From Thiosocius sp963753845 (GTDB taxonomy: Bacteria > Pseudomonadota > Gammaproteobacteria > Chromatiales > Chromatiaceae), in contig CAVWEI010000025.1 of the NCBI GenBank assembly GCA_963753845.1, positions 62,001-126,000 of the forward strand: a stretch of 64,000 nucleotides of DNA, read 5' to 3'. Positions 27,439-36,595 of the stretch are shown one piece after another. Under the pieces are notes generated by a model. It saw nothing but the letters and a program-made list of their open reading frames with translations, searched no databases and was not told the origin of the DNA. A program made the position numbers and the translations under genes. Position 1 is the stretch's first letter; each line of letters opens with the position of its first letter.

Positions 27439-29677
27439 TTAGCCGTCGGTGACCCCCCACGGGTCGTCGAAGTTGCAGCCCGGCTCGGGACACTCAACCG
27501 CGCACGGCACGAACTGGTCGGCATAGTTATCCAGGAAGCCGTCGAAACCGTAGTAGTTGTAGCCGTCGGCCAGATCCTCGGGCGCCTGGCTGAGGTCCGC
27601 GTTGATCACGATGTCGTAGCCGTCCTCGATCATGTCGCCGATATCTGCGTACCAGTTTCCTTCGCCCCCTGTGACGCCCTTGAGCCAGATGTTGCCGTCG
27701 ATCAGGTCGTTGGGGTCCGAGATGTCCTGGCCGGGGGCAGCGGTGTTGTCGAAGATGATCCAGGTGTCCTCGCCGTTGTCATGCACCACGATCGGCGACT
27801 GGCCGTCCCCGTTCGTCTCTGCGAGCCTGGTGGCCAGCTGACGGTTGACGATTGCCAGGTCCCCATCGTCGTACACGCCATCCTCATCGATGCGGGAGAA
27901 GTCGCACTCCAGCCCACTGATGTCACCGTTCAGGCAGAGCTGCAGGGTGTCGTCTTTCTGAAGTCGGCGATGTAGGCGAAGCCGCCGGTGTCGCCGATGG
28001 AGTGATCCTCCGGATTAGGCGAACCTGGGTAGATGAAGTTGTACACGAAGGTGTCGTCGCCGTTCCACCGACCCCGATCTCGTACACGCCACCATCGGCA
28101 GGCCGTTCGGTTGCGCCTTCGAACCAGATCACGTCGTCGCCGGCACCGCCGTGCATGGTATCGGCATCAGCGCCACCGTTGATGAAGTCGTTGCCTTCGC
28201 CGCCGCTGAGCTGGTCCATTGCCGGCCTCGCCGTGGACCTGGTCGTTTCCGTCGCCACCTGCCATGATGTCGTTGTCGTTACCGCCACACATGATGTCGT
28301 CGTCGTCACCGCCGTCCATGTCATCGGCGCCTTCGCCACCGGACATATGGTCGTTCCCTTCGTTGCCCTCCATGCAGTCATCGCCGTCGTTGCCTTCCAT
28401 GGTGTCGTTGCCTTCGCCACCGGACATCTGGTCGTCACCGACACCGCCAATCATGTCGTCGTCGCCGGCATCGCCGTTCATGATGTCGTCACCTTCGTCA
28501 CCCCTCATGAAGTCCCAGCCGGCGTCGCCTTCCATGACGTCGTCGCCGACACCGCCACTCATGTCGTCACAGCCATCACCGCCGGACATGATGTCGTTAC
28601 CGGCGTTGCCCTCCATGTGGTCGTCGTCTTCCTCACCGTACATGACGTCATCGTGGGCGTTACCCTTCATGAAGTCGTCGCCGATGCCGCCGTACATCAG
28701 GTCATCACCCCGGCCGCCGAACATGGAGTCGCCGTTGCCGCTGTAGCCGATGCGGTATTCACACATTTCGATGCTAGCGTAGAAGCAGCCCAGCCCGTCG
28801 CCGGTATCGTTGCCCTGCTCATCGTCACCGCGCATGTAGTCGGCGCCGTTGCCACCGAACATCAGGTCGTAGCCTGCGCCGCCGAACATGGTGTCGGCGC
28901 ACTGGTCGCCGTACATGGTGTCGAAGCCGCTCTCGCCGTCCATGGAGTCGCGGGCGCGACCGCCGGACATCCAGTCGCCGCCGATATTGAAGTACTGGTC
29001 ATGATACTGGCCGTACTCACTGTTCCAGGTAAAGTACACTTCCTTCGCCCTCGTCGCCGCCCAGCATGGTGTCTAGGCCGCTGCTCGCCGAACATGTCGT
29101 CGGAGCCGGTCCCACCGTCCATGTCGTCGCCGTGACGGCCACCGAACATGGAGTCTTCGCCCGAACCGCCAAACAGCGTGTCCTTGCCGAGCTGGCCGAA
29201 GATGGTGTCGTTGCCTTCACCGCCGTCCAGCCAGTCGCCTGCGCGGTCGTAGCCCTCATAGTCGACGTGACCGGTGGTGTCGAAATCGGAGAACTCGAAA
29301 CCGTCGAAGCTGTGGTTGTCCCAGGGATCGCCGGTCTCCGGGTCTTTCGGCCGCGGCGGGTTGTCGAGCATGGCCTGCGTGTCGTCCCGGTCGAGGGCGT
29401 AGCCGTAGCCGCCGTAGAGGACATCGTCCCCTTGCTCACCGAGCAGGGTATCGCTGCCGACACCGCCCGCGGCGAGGTCGTCGAGGAGCGGGCCCTGGGT
29501 GCAAGGTTCCATCGTCGTCTTGTCACGAATATCCCAGACATCCCAGCCCTGGGTCAGGTTGCCGACGTCCAGCTGCTGGTACAGGCCGTTTTCGTATAGA
29601 ATGCCTTCGGCGGTGTCGAGCTTCGCGTAGTTCGCCAAGCGGTTAAAAACAATCAGGTCGTCGAGGTGGTTAGGCAT
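27439..29677 (-). pseudogene. RTX calcium-binding repeat protein, about five frameshifts
   Basis: A secreted, acidic, repeat-rich protein, the likely substrate of the adjacent type I system. The ATG at 29677 has GGGAG upstream and starts MPNHLDDLIVFNRLANYAKL. Tandem RTX nonapeptides follow (GGEGNDTIFGQLGKDTLFGG). The central block, about 28210-28980, is unusual because most repeats carry Met where Leu or Ile is normal (GDDVMEGDAGWDFMRGDEGD). The C-terminal 190 residues lack repeats and would hold the secretion signal. Frame switches near 29085, 29040, 28215, 28065 and 27960 are needed for one protein of about 745 residues. Function beyond calcium binding is unknown; an adhesin or S-layer role is possible. 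Confidence 0.75.
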
Positions 29678-30536
29678 TTTCTTCTCCCTATTTTTTAATT
29701 CGAAATGTGTCCTTCGCTCGCTGCCTGAAAATTCCGGTATATGGCTCGGATCGAGGACAATTACTGCCACGCATGCGTTCTCGTTATCCTCCGCAATGGT
29801 GGTTGATGTGCAAGTAAGCATTTTGCGGGCCATGCTGCTAACTTATTGAATTGGCGCAATTAAAAAGCGAGCGTCGGGGCGGGGTGTAAAATTAACTGAC
29901 AATAATTGCGTTTTGTCATTGCTCAACCCGCCATTCACATGCGGGAATGAAAAAGGTTTTGCCAATGCTGTTTCTCTCGTGGTCGCCTGAGCGTTGGGTG
30001 TCATCAGAGAAACACGGATACGAAGTGGTGCTTTCGCGCGAAATATCGCGTCTCAAGGCAACGGGTTATCTGTCCCGGAAAAGCGAGTGTTCACGGCCTT
30101 TTGAGCGGGGGGCGCCCAATGCCAGACTGTGTTGGATCAGATCCGCGGTGACTGACTTTGGGCTTACAAACCAAGGCTATTCGAAGTAGCCGATGGCTAC
30201 GCGGCTCCGTCATTCACCAAGCCGATTTCGCGCAGATCAATATCAAAATGTTGTCAAAAAAATGGACACACGGTGGCGCGATATATCGTGCTGGTCGGGT
30301 TTGTCGCATTTTTTTAGGGTTATCCCTAAGAGACTCGATCTGGTTCACCGGTCTGCCCGGCCAAACGCGATCGCCGCTGGGGTCCGCAAAGGCTTATAGG
30401 TTCCGCCAACCCGTGTCAGGGTTGTGACTGACCCATCACATAATGTGAAAAATATTGCTCCCAGGTCTGTGAAGGGAACTAATTTCACTATGCTGTTTGA
30501 TGCGATACACAAAAAAACCAATTGAGGAGAAAGCCG
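29678..30536. other. 859-base intergenic region
   Basis: This divergent gap lies between the RTX gene and the Cache-domain gene. It contains GGGAG-type and GAGGAG-type ribosome binding sites at its two ends. It also contains an A/T-rich stretch at about 29850-29910, an inverted repeat TTAGGG-TTAT-CCCTAA (30314-30329), and TGTGA-N8-TCACA (30423-30440). No open frame in it resembles a protein. A regulatory RNA or a long leader is possible, but nothing seen proves it. Confidence 0.45.
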
Positions 30537-30986
30537 ATGAAGATCATACATGCCGTAGTTGGGATTGCCGCCCTGTCTGCCAGCATTTGTGCAGGTGCCG
30601 GCGAGATGGGGACGCCTGATGAAGCAAAGGCCATGAGCGAGAAGGCTGCGGCCCTGGTCAACCAGGAGGGTGAGGGTGCGTTCGCGGTCTTTGCCGCCGA
30701 AGATGGGGGTTTCGTGACCAAGGATCTCTACGTGTTCTGCATGGACCTGGAAGGCAACATGCTTTCACATGCAAAGAAGCCGGACCTGGTGGGGAAGAAC
30801 CTCAAAGACTTCAACAAGTATGGTGACCTGCTGTTCCAGGAAATGATCGCGGTCGCCAGCGATCCCGGCACTGGCTGGGTCGATTACAACTGGCCTTACC
30901 CGGGTTCGGAGGAGATCAAGCAGAAGACGAGTTACATCATCCAAAACGATGAAGGCTTCTTCTGCGGTGTCGGCGCTTATAAGTAA
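30537..30986 (+). CDS. secreted Cache-domain protein
   Basis: About 149 residues, exported through a signal peptide ending near CAGAGE. The rest is one small Cache-type sensor domain, shown by VTKDLYVFCMDLEGNMLSHA, PDLVGKNLKDFNKYGDLLF and GWVDYNWPYPGSEEIKQKTS. In larger proteins this domain is the extracytoplasmic ligand sensor of chemoreceptors and kinases. Here it stands alone in the periplasm, so it may be a soluble ligand binder. The ATG at 30537 follows GAGGAG; an ATG five codons earlier is less likely because it lies before that site. A weak hairpin (AAGCC/GGCTT) with five T follows the stop. Neighbours give no clue to the ligand. Confidence 0.8.
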   Translation: MKIIHAVVGIAALSASICAGAGEMGTPDEAKAMSEKAAALVNQEGEGAFAVFAAEDGGFVTKDLYVFCMDLEGNMLSHAKKPDLVGKNLKDFNKYGDLLFQEMIAVASDPGTGWVDYNWPYPGSEEIKQKTSYIIQNDEGFFCGVGAYK

Positions 30987-31171
30987 GCCTCCCGGCTTCG
31001 GCGTTTTTCAGAGAGCGGGTCGGTAAAGACGGCCCGCTCGTTCGCGGGGCAGGGCGACCGCTATTTCCACAGGGAGACTTGCGGTCTCCACGCAGGCGAT
31101 ATGCCCTGAGTCTTCCAAACCGGGTCATGCTTCCCTGCCGCGAATTGGGTTGGAGGCATCGCTCCGGGCAC

Positions 31172-33412
31172 CTATTTGATCTTCTGTTTGGCCGTTCCGG
31201 CCTCCTCTGACTTGCTCGGTATCAGCTTCTGCAACCGGCGCCGGAAATCTTCGGTGACCTGCAATGCGGCGGCGTTGTCGGAGATGGCACGCGGGGTGAT
31301 CAGGACGATAAGCTCGGTGCGCTCCTGGTTGTCAGCCTTGGTGCCAAACAGCGCACCGATGATCGGGATCTTGTGCGCGAACGGGATGCCGGACTCGGAC
31401 AGATCACGGTTGTCCTGGATCAGGCCGCCGAGAATGATGGTGTTGCCGCTGTTGACCGCGACCGTGCTGGTGATCTTGCGTTTCTTGATACGCGGGGTGA
31501 GCGGGTCGGCGTTGTTGGTGGTCGGTACCACGCTGATCTCCTGGTCGACATCCATGGTCACCAGCCCGCCGGCATTGACGCGCGGCTTGATCTTCAGGAT
31601 CACCCCGGTGTCGCGGTATTCGATACTGTTGATGATGTTGGAATCGCCGATGGTCGACTGCTGCTGCTGGCTGGCGACCGGTATCTCCTGGCCGACATTG
31701 ATGGTCGCCTCCTGATTGTTGAGCACCAGCAGGGTTGGTGACGAAATGATGCTGAGGTTGCTCTCGGTGGCCAGGGTGTTGAGGACGAAATTGACCACGC
31801 CACCGCCGCCCGTGATGGCGTATGAGAAGCCCGGCGTAATAGCCCCGATACCCGCGGCGCCGAGGTCGAGGGTGCCGATGCCGGTCTTCGAGCCAACCGA
31901 ATTCTTGAAGAACCACTCGACGCCGAAGCTCAGGTTATCGGACAGGGTGACCTCGGCGATGGTCACCTCGATCAGCACCTGCATCGGGCTCACGTCGAGC
32001 TGACGCAGGGCCGGGAGTATCTGGCGGTACTCGCTGCCGCGGGCCAGGATCAGCAGGGCATTGTTGGGTTCATCGGCGATCACCTGGACTTGGTCGGTCT
32101 GACTGATATCCAGCCCTTGCGACAGGTCGGCGGCCGGCGCGGGCTTGTTCTGTGGCGGCTTCGGTCTTTGGCGCTCCTCGTCCAGTGTGCTGCGCGGCGT
32201 GTTCTCGATGGTCGACTGACCGATGGTGACCGGCGTCAGGTCCGGCGCCAGTTCGGCATCGGGTATCTGGGTGCCGGCCGGAGGGTTGAACAGCTGGCTC
32301 AGCACCGCGGCCAGGTCAGTCGCCTTGCCGTTCTGGACCCGGTAGATGAACAGGCGTGGGCTGGCATCGCCGGTGTCGCGGTCGAGGCGCCGGATCCAGC
32401 TGCGCACCCGGGCGAGGTACTCGGCACTCGGGGTGACCACCAGCAGGCCGTTCAGACGCTCGACGACGATGAAGCGCACCAGGCCCGCCATGAGGCCCTG
32501 CTTGGGGTCTGCGAGCAGGTTGTCGAGGTCATTGGCAAGTGTCTTGGCGTCGACGAAGTCGGGCGTGAACAGGGCCACCGACATCCCGGTCATGCGGTCC
32601 ACGTCAAACAGGTGCACCGTCTCGAGCAGGCGCTGCATGTTGCCGCCGCTGCCGGCCAGGATCAGCAGGTTGCGTTGGCTGTCGACGCGCATCAGCTGGT
32701 TTGTATCGGTGAGGAATGGGCTGAGGATCTGCGCCATCTCGTCGGCGGAGACGTAGCGCAGCGGTACCACGCGCACATTGAAGCCGTCCGGCAGTGACAG
32801 CGTCGAGTCGCCGAGCTGCGGCGCACGCGTCTCCGCGAGGGCATTGGCCAGCGGCACCACCCGGTAGACATTGTCAGACGTAATCAGGGCGGCGCCGTTC
32901 TGGCGCAACAGGAGCTCGAGGGTGGGGATCAGGTCTTCGCGGGGCAGGGCCTGGGTGGTCTGCATCGACACCGTGCCCTGCACCGAGGGGTCGACGGTGT
33001 AGTTGATCTGCAGCATGTCGCCGAGGATGACCTTGATCACCTCGAGCAGGTTGGCGTTCTGGAAATTGAGCTTGATGTCACCGTCGGCCTGCGGGCGGGC
33101 GTCGGCCACGACCGGCGGGGCGCGCAGGAAGTCACCACTGCCCGGCTTGTAGAAGGCCGGATCGATGCGCGGGCTGTCGGCATCCCCGGCGGCGCTGGCC
33201 GCCGGCGGTTGAGCAGACGCTGAGGCGCCGGTCAAAACCGCCGGCTTGTTGGCCTCCTGCAGGGTATCTCCCCAGGCAGGGGGCCGCTGTTCGAACCGGT
33301 TGGTACCGCAGGCGCCCAGGAGCAGGCCAAGCACAAGCGCACCGGAAAAGCGGCCGACGCTGCGCAACGACCTTCGTTCAACCGGCAGACGGCGGTGGGA
33401 GTCTTTAAACAT
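31172..33412 (-). CDS. gspD: type II secretion secretin
   Basis: Outer-membrane channel of the type II secretion system. It is a lipoprotein with lipobox GAC and Cys at residue 35 after a basic n-region and hydrophobic segment, so targeting may not need a separate pilotin acylation partner. A Pro/Ala-rich linker is followed by the N0 domain (about 110-185), the N1-N3 ring domains (about 200-470, with a long insert rich in Pro and Gln near 400) and the secretin barrel domain ending near 715 (VLNNQEATINVGQEIPV, GGLIQDN, PIIGALFGTK). At 746 residues it is typical for the longer gamma secretins. It is the last gene of the leftward gsp operon. Confidence 0.95.
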   Translation of the reverse strand: MFKDSHRRLPVERRSLRSVGRFSGALVLGLLLGACGTNRFEQRPPAWGDTLQEANKPAVLTGASASAQPPAASAAGDADSPRIDPAFYKPGSGDFLRAPPVVADARPQADGDIKLNFQNANLLEVIKVILGDMLQINYTVDPSVQGTVSMQTTQALPREDLIPTLELLLRQNGAALITSDNVYRVVPLANALAETRAPQLGDSTLSLPDGFNVRVVPLRYVSADEMAQILSPFLTDTNQLMRVDSQRNLLILAGSGGNMQRLLETVHLFDVDRMTGMSVALFTPDFVDAKTLANDLDNLLADPKQGLMAGLVRFIVVERLNGLLVVTPSAEYLARVRSWIRRLDRDTGDASPRLFIYRVQNGKATDLAAVLSQLFNPPAGTQIPDAELAPDLTPVTIGQSTIENTPRSTLDEERQRPKPPQNKPAPAADLSQGLDISQTDQVQVIADEPNNALLILARGSEYRQILPALRQLDVSPMQVLIEVTIAEVTLSDNLSFGVEWFFKNSVGSKTGIGTLDLGAAGIGAITPGFSYAITGGGGVVNFVLNTLATESNLSIISSPTLLVLNNQEATINVGQEIPVASQQQQSTIGDSNIINSIEYRDTGVILKIKPRVNAGGLVTMDVDQEISVVPTTNNADPLTPRIKKRKITSTVAVNSGNTIILGGLIQDNRDLSESGIPFAHKIPIIGALFGTKADNQERTELIVLITPRAISDNAAALQVTEDFRRRLQKLIPSKSEEAGTAKQKIK

Positions 33413-33435
33413 CGGGTGAAATCCTGAGATGTCGA

Positions 33436-34053
33436 TTAGGGTTCTTCCGGAAGGGCTGCCGGAGTTCGGCGGCCGACGACGGGCTCTTCAGTTGTCGGCT
33501 GCGTGGGCCGTCGCGTGATGCGCCGGCCGGTTGAGACTGGTGCCCGCCTCAGATTTCGGTTCGGTGCGACGGGGTCGAACTGATGAACCACCAGGGTCTC
33601 TTGACCCTTGTCCGAAACAATTACCACACTTTCGTCCAGTATCTCCTGCACACGCCAGTCTCCAAGCTGCTCCCCAAGTTGCAGCGCCCGCGTCTTGCCG
33701 GAGCGGTCCTCGAGCAGGGCGGTCATGCTGCCACGGTCGTTCAGCACGGCAGTCAGTCGCAGTCCTTCGACCCCGGTAGACGGATCGCCCCCACGCGGCT
33801 TTTGCTCTATCTCAACACCGTCCGCCTCAGCCTGTGGACGTCGGTCTTTGGCAAACAGCGGGCGCTCGATAATGGCATCGTAAGCGGCGATATTCCTGAT
33901 TGCCGTTGTCGGCAGATCCAACGGAGGCTGGTTCCGGACAGTCTGTCCGGAGGACTCCGGAACCGTGGCCGGCGTGCGCTGCAGTTCATAGGCACCCAGG
34001 CCCACGGCTCCGATGTACCCGACGATCAGGAACAGCATGCCGCGGTCAGCCAT
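33436..34053 (-). CDS. gspC: type II secretion HR-domain protein (GspC/GspN-like)
   Basis: Inner-membrane clamp protein that connects the assembly platform to the N0 domain of GspD. A single N-terminal membrane segment (residues 5-24) is followed by a linker and the homology-region domain (about 95-165: GLRLTAVLNDRGSMTALLED, ALQLGEQLGDWRVQEIL). The C-terminal tail is Arg/Pro-rich and there is no PDZ domain, unlike Vibrio EpsC. At 205 residues it fits the short variants often labelled protein N. It overlaps gspM by 8 bases and is followed by gspD after 23 bases. The name is by position and domain. Confidence 0.82.
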   Translation of the reverse strand: MADRGMLFLIVGYIGAVGLGAYELQRTPATVPESSGQTVRNQPPLDLPTTAIRNIAAYDAIIERPLFAKDRRPQAEADGVEIEQKPRGGDPSTGVEGLRLTAVLNDRGSMTALLEDRSGKTRALQLGEQLGDWRVQEILDESVVIVSDKGQETLVVHQFDPVAPNRNLRRAPVSTGRRITRRPTQPTTEEPVVGRRTPAALPEEP

Positions 34054-34642
34054 TTACGCCCCCCGCGATGGGCTCTGCATCGGGTTCCCGCAGTCCGTAC
34101 AGGGTGAGGCTCACTTCCATCAGATCCGATTTGGCCTTGATCCGCCGTCTGCTGTGACGGACATTGATGCTGAGATCGCTGACGAACAGATAGGGGGTAC
34201 TGGTTTCGATGAAGTAGAGCAGGTCGCGCAGTTCCGATGCCCCGGCACGCAATCGTGCCTCGACCGAGATGCGCTCGAGGGGGCCATCCGCGATGGGATT
34301 CCGGACCCGCAGGCTGAGGACAGTAGCACCGTGCTTTGCGGCTGCATCCTGCAGACCTCGCTGCAGGCCGGCCGCCGCCAGGGCACGGTTCTGGCCTTCA
34401 AGGAGATAGGGTGCAAGCGGGCGGGTACGCTCAAGTCGGGTTGCAGCCGATTGCAGCGAAGGCAGCTCGTTGAGCAGCCGCTGATAGCGTGCAATTTCGT
34501 CACGTGCCGCCTCAAGTTCTTCACCGGCCGAAGCATAGGCCCATACCAATGGCCAAAGCACGTAGTGGACCAGCAGGATCATTGGAATCAGCACCAGCGC
34601 AAGGGCCACGAGACGACCACGCATTCCTGTTGGCAGGATCAT
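34046..34642 (-). CDS. gspM: type II secretion assembly protein M
   Basis: Bitopic inner-membrane protein of the secretion platform that pairs with GspL. An N-terminal membrane segment (about residues 9-30) is followed by a coiled-coil stretch (EELEAARDEIARYQRLLNEL) and a small ferredoxin-like periplasmic domain. It belongs to the shorter GspMb type by its pattern (ALAAAGLQRGLQDAAAKHG). Its ATG overlaps the gspL stop as ATGA, and its stop overlaps the next start, as expected for a stoichiometric complex. Confidence 0.85.
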   Translation of the reverse strand: MILPTGMRGRLVALALVLIPMILLVHYVLWPLVWAYASAGEELEAARDEIARYQRLLNELPSLQSAATRLERTRPLAPYLLEGQNRALAAAGLQRGLQDAAAKHGATVLSLRVRNPIADGPLERISVEARLRAGASELRDLLYFIETSTPYLFVSDLSINVRHSRRRIKAKSDLMEVSLTLYGLREPDAEPIAGGVNG

Positions 34643-35694
34643 GTGCCGCTGTCCTGAGCGGGTGCCTCAAGTTGTGCACTGATATTGAAACGGTCACCCT
34701 GGCCGCTGCCGTCCCGCGTGGTTGCAGCGTCGAAACGCACGTCCTTGAGCAGCGCGGTGGCTTCCAGGGTCCCGATCAGGGTGGCTGGAGATTCCGATAT
34801 GCCACGCAGGCTCAGGCGTTGCCCCCGCAGATCGAGGCCCTGAATCCATGTCTTGTCGTCGAGCTGCTGGGTAAGCGCATCGATCAGCGCCAGCGGCGAC
34901 ACGGCGGTCTGCCTGTGTTCTGCAAGCCATGCGGCCTGCATTCTGACCTTGGCGATGCGGTCACGCAGCTGGCCGACCTCGGCGGCACGAATACTGATTT
35001 CACTCAGGGTCCGGTCGAGTTGCGCCTGCTCCTGCTGGCGGTTGTGGCTGTGCAGGCCGATAACGGCTATCCACATTGCTGCCAGCCCCAGCCATGCGAG
35101 CCGACGGCGCGGCGAGGAGGATTTCTCCGCCACTCGCCAGGACAGTTCCAGTGCCTCCCCAACCACTGGTGGATTCCTGAGTGGCAGCGGGACGGTCGGC
35201 GGCACCTGGCCGATAAGTGCAAGCGCGCGGACGATATGCTGGCGCGGTACTGCCACCAACCACACCGAAAGCAGACCGTGGGTGGGCGAATCCGGCATTT
35301 CGCCACAGGCGTAGAGAACCTGGCCGGTCGCAAAGGGGGTCAGCTGCGGGAGCTGGTATCCGACGGCCTCGGCGAGATTGCCCCGGGCCGCGCGCGGCAG
35401 CGTCAGCTGCCGTGACAGATAATCGTCCGGCCCGACTATCAGGCGAATACGTTGCGGGGCCTTGGGCAGATCCGACAGGGACCCCGTCGATGGTTCCGGC
35501 TCGGCGGGGTCATCCTGCGTGGACAGTTTGAACCTGACCACCGTGTCTGCGGGGGGGGCCTTGAGCTCGAGGGAGTTGCCTTCGATCTTAAGCGTTATGC
35601 TGGTGCCGGCGTTTTGCCAGGAACCCCGCAGGGTCTCCGGCACCAGCTCCCCGAGCCGGGCGCGCCACCATGCAAAGAACTCAACGGTTGTCAT
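34639..35694 (-). CDS. gspL: type II secretion assembly protein L
   Basis: Bitopic platform protein whose cytoplasmic part recruits the GspE ATPase. The cytoplasmic actin-like part is short (about 190 residues). A membrane segment follows (WLGLAAMWIAVIGLHS), and then a PilN-like periplasmic domain with heptad repeats and the end LEATALLKDVRFDAATTRDG. The ATG at 35694 was chosen because the alternative eight codons earlier lies deeper inside gspK. It overlaps gspK by 14 bases and gspM by 4. Confidence 0.85.
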   Translation of the reverse strand: MTTVEFFAWWRARLGELVPETLRGSWQNAGTSITLKIEGNSLELKAPPADTVVRFKLSTQDDPAEPEPSTGSLSDLPKAPQRIRLIVGPDDYLSRQLTLPRAARGNLAEAVGYQLPQLTPFATGQVLYACGEMPDSPTHGLLSVWLVAVPRQHIVRALALIGQVPPTVPLPLRNPPVVGEALELSWRVAEKSSSPRRRLAWLGLAAMWIAVIGLHSHNRQQEQAQLDRTLSEISIRAAEVGQLRDRIAKVRMQAAWLAEHRQTAVSPLALIDALTQQLDDKTWIQGLDLRGQRLSLRGISESPATLIGTLEATALLKDVRFDAATTRDGSGQGDRFNISAQLEAPAQDSGT

Positions 35695-36595
35695 CAGGTA
35701 AGGCCTGCAGGGTGCCACCGGTCGGGATTCTTTCGCGTGCCAGAAGAAGGTATCCGTTCCTGCGATCCAACTTGATCACGGCCCGTTCACGGCGACTCCA
35801 TCCATCGTTGAGGCGCACATCGATGTCGACCGACAACACGCTGATTCTGGACCCCGTGTCCAAATAGCGCCCCCCTTTTTGCAAGCCGGTAAGATCCAAT
35901 TTGCCGTCACCATCGAGCGCGTATTCGCGCTGAGCTACAAAGGCTCGCGCGGCAGCCTGGTCTATCCCCGGAACGGCCTCCAATACTAACAGATCGGCAC
36001 TTGCGGCGTGAACTTTGGGCCGCCCTGAATACACCGTGATGTAGGGTCTTGCCAGATCCACCATGCGGCTGTCGAAACCCATCACCCGGCCGAGTTCATT
36101 CACCGAATCAAAGGCGGCATTCGGCGGGCCGTAGCCGTAACCTGCCCGGGAATAGCTTTCGCGCTCGGCGCCCGCAGGGCCCGGCTGATCATCCTTGTCT
36201 CGCCAGTCGATCACCGCGTCGCTCAGGGCGTCCGGATTTCCGTCTGGAAAAAGCAGGGTGAACAGCCCGGCCAGCAATTCACGTGGCGCGCGGTTGATGT
36301 CGATGCGCCCGTTTTCCAAACTGATCCGCACGGCGACGGCGGCACCCAGCCAGGGCACTGCGTGCAGCTGCCCATCGGCCAGCCAGCGGCCTTCCGTTGC
36401 GGGGGTGCTGAATTCAAGCACCGCGGTGTGCAACGCGGCCGTGGCGGCCGCTTCGGCTTGTGCGGCGGACGTCAGGTCGGCGGCGATCCGGATCTCATGA
36501 CGTACCGCGAAGGCAAAACCGGTCGCGACGCTGGCGAGCAGGACCAGCGACCAGATCACCAGGATCAGGGCGAATCCACTGCTCCGCCTGTTCAA
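35681..36595 (-). CDS. gspK: type II secretion minor pseudopilin K
   Basis: Tip pseudopilin. The TTG start (TTGA overlap with the gspJ stop) gives NRRSSGFALILVIWSLVLLA. This is a prepilin leader cut before Phe, with the large residue at position 5 replaced as usual in GspK (no Glu5). The globular part holds the helical insertion typical of GspK, including DINRAPRELLAGLF and DWRDKDDQPGPAGAE, which resembles the calcium-binding part. At 304 residues the size is normal. No ATG is available in this frame near the start, so the TTG is well supported by the overlap pattern shared with the neighbouring genes. Confidence 0.88.
   Translation of the reverse strand: MNRRSSGFALILVIWSLVLLASVATGFAFAVRHEIRIAADLTSAAQAEAAATAALHTAVLEFSTPATEGRWLADGQLHAVPWLGAAVAVRISLENGRIDINRAPRELLAGLFTLLFPDGNPDALSDAVIDWRDKDDQPGPAGAERESYSRAGYGYGPPNAAFDSVNELGRVMGFDSRMVDLARPYITVYSGRPKVHAASADLLVLEAVPGIDQAAARAFVAQREYALDGDGKLDLTGLQKGGRYLDTGSRISVLSVDIDVRLNDGWSRRERAVIKLDRRNGYLLLARERIPTGGTLQALPDDNR

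Noticed and set aside
28200..28740. Regularly repeated DNA that looks like a repeat array or CRISPR
   Set aside because: The repeats are of codon size and in frame with RTX nonapeptides on the minus strand, the units are not identical, and there are no unique spacers of constant length.
28002..29135. 377-residue open frame on the plus strand
   Set aside because: It is antisense to the RTX gene and its Val/Thr/Pro/Ser repeat pattern is the mirror of the RTX codons.
29947..30189. 80-residue ORF beginning MKKVLPMLFLSWSPERW
   Set aside because: It has no ribosome binding site of quality, no domain, and its composition changes along the frame. It was treated as chance.
30314..30329. Hairpin TTAGGG-TTAT-CCCTAA as a terminator
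   Set aside because: The stem is only six pairs, and no T-run follows it on either strand.
30423..30440. Possible CRP site (TGTGA-N8-TCACA)
   Set aside because: The CRP consensus needs a six-base spacer. The eight-base spacer makes it unlikely, although another regulator could use it.
31014..31041. Hairpin GAGCGGG/CCCGCTC downstream of the Cache-domain gene as a terminator
   Set aside because: No T-run follows on either strand; it may be a transcript-stabilising stem, but this could not be supported.
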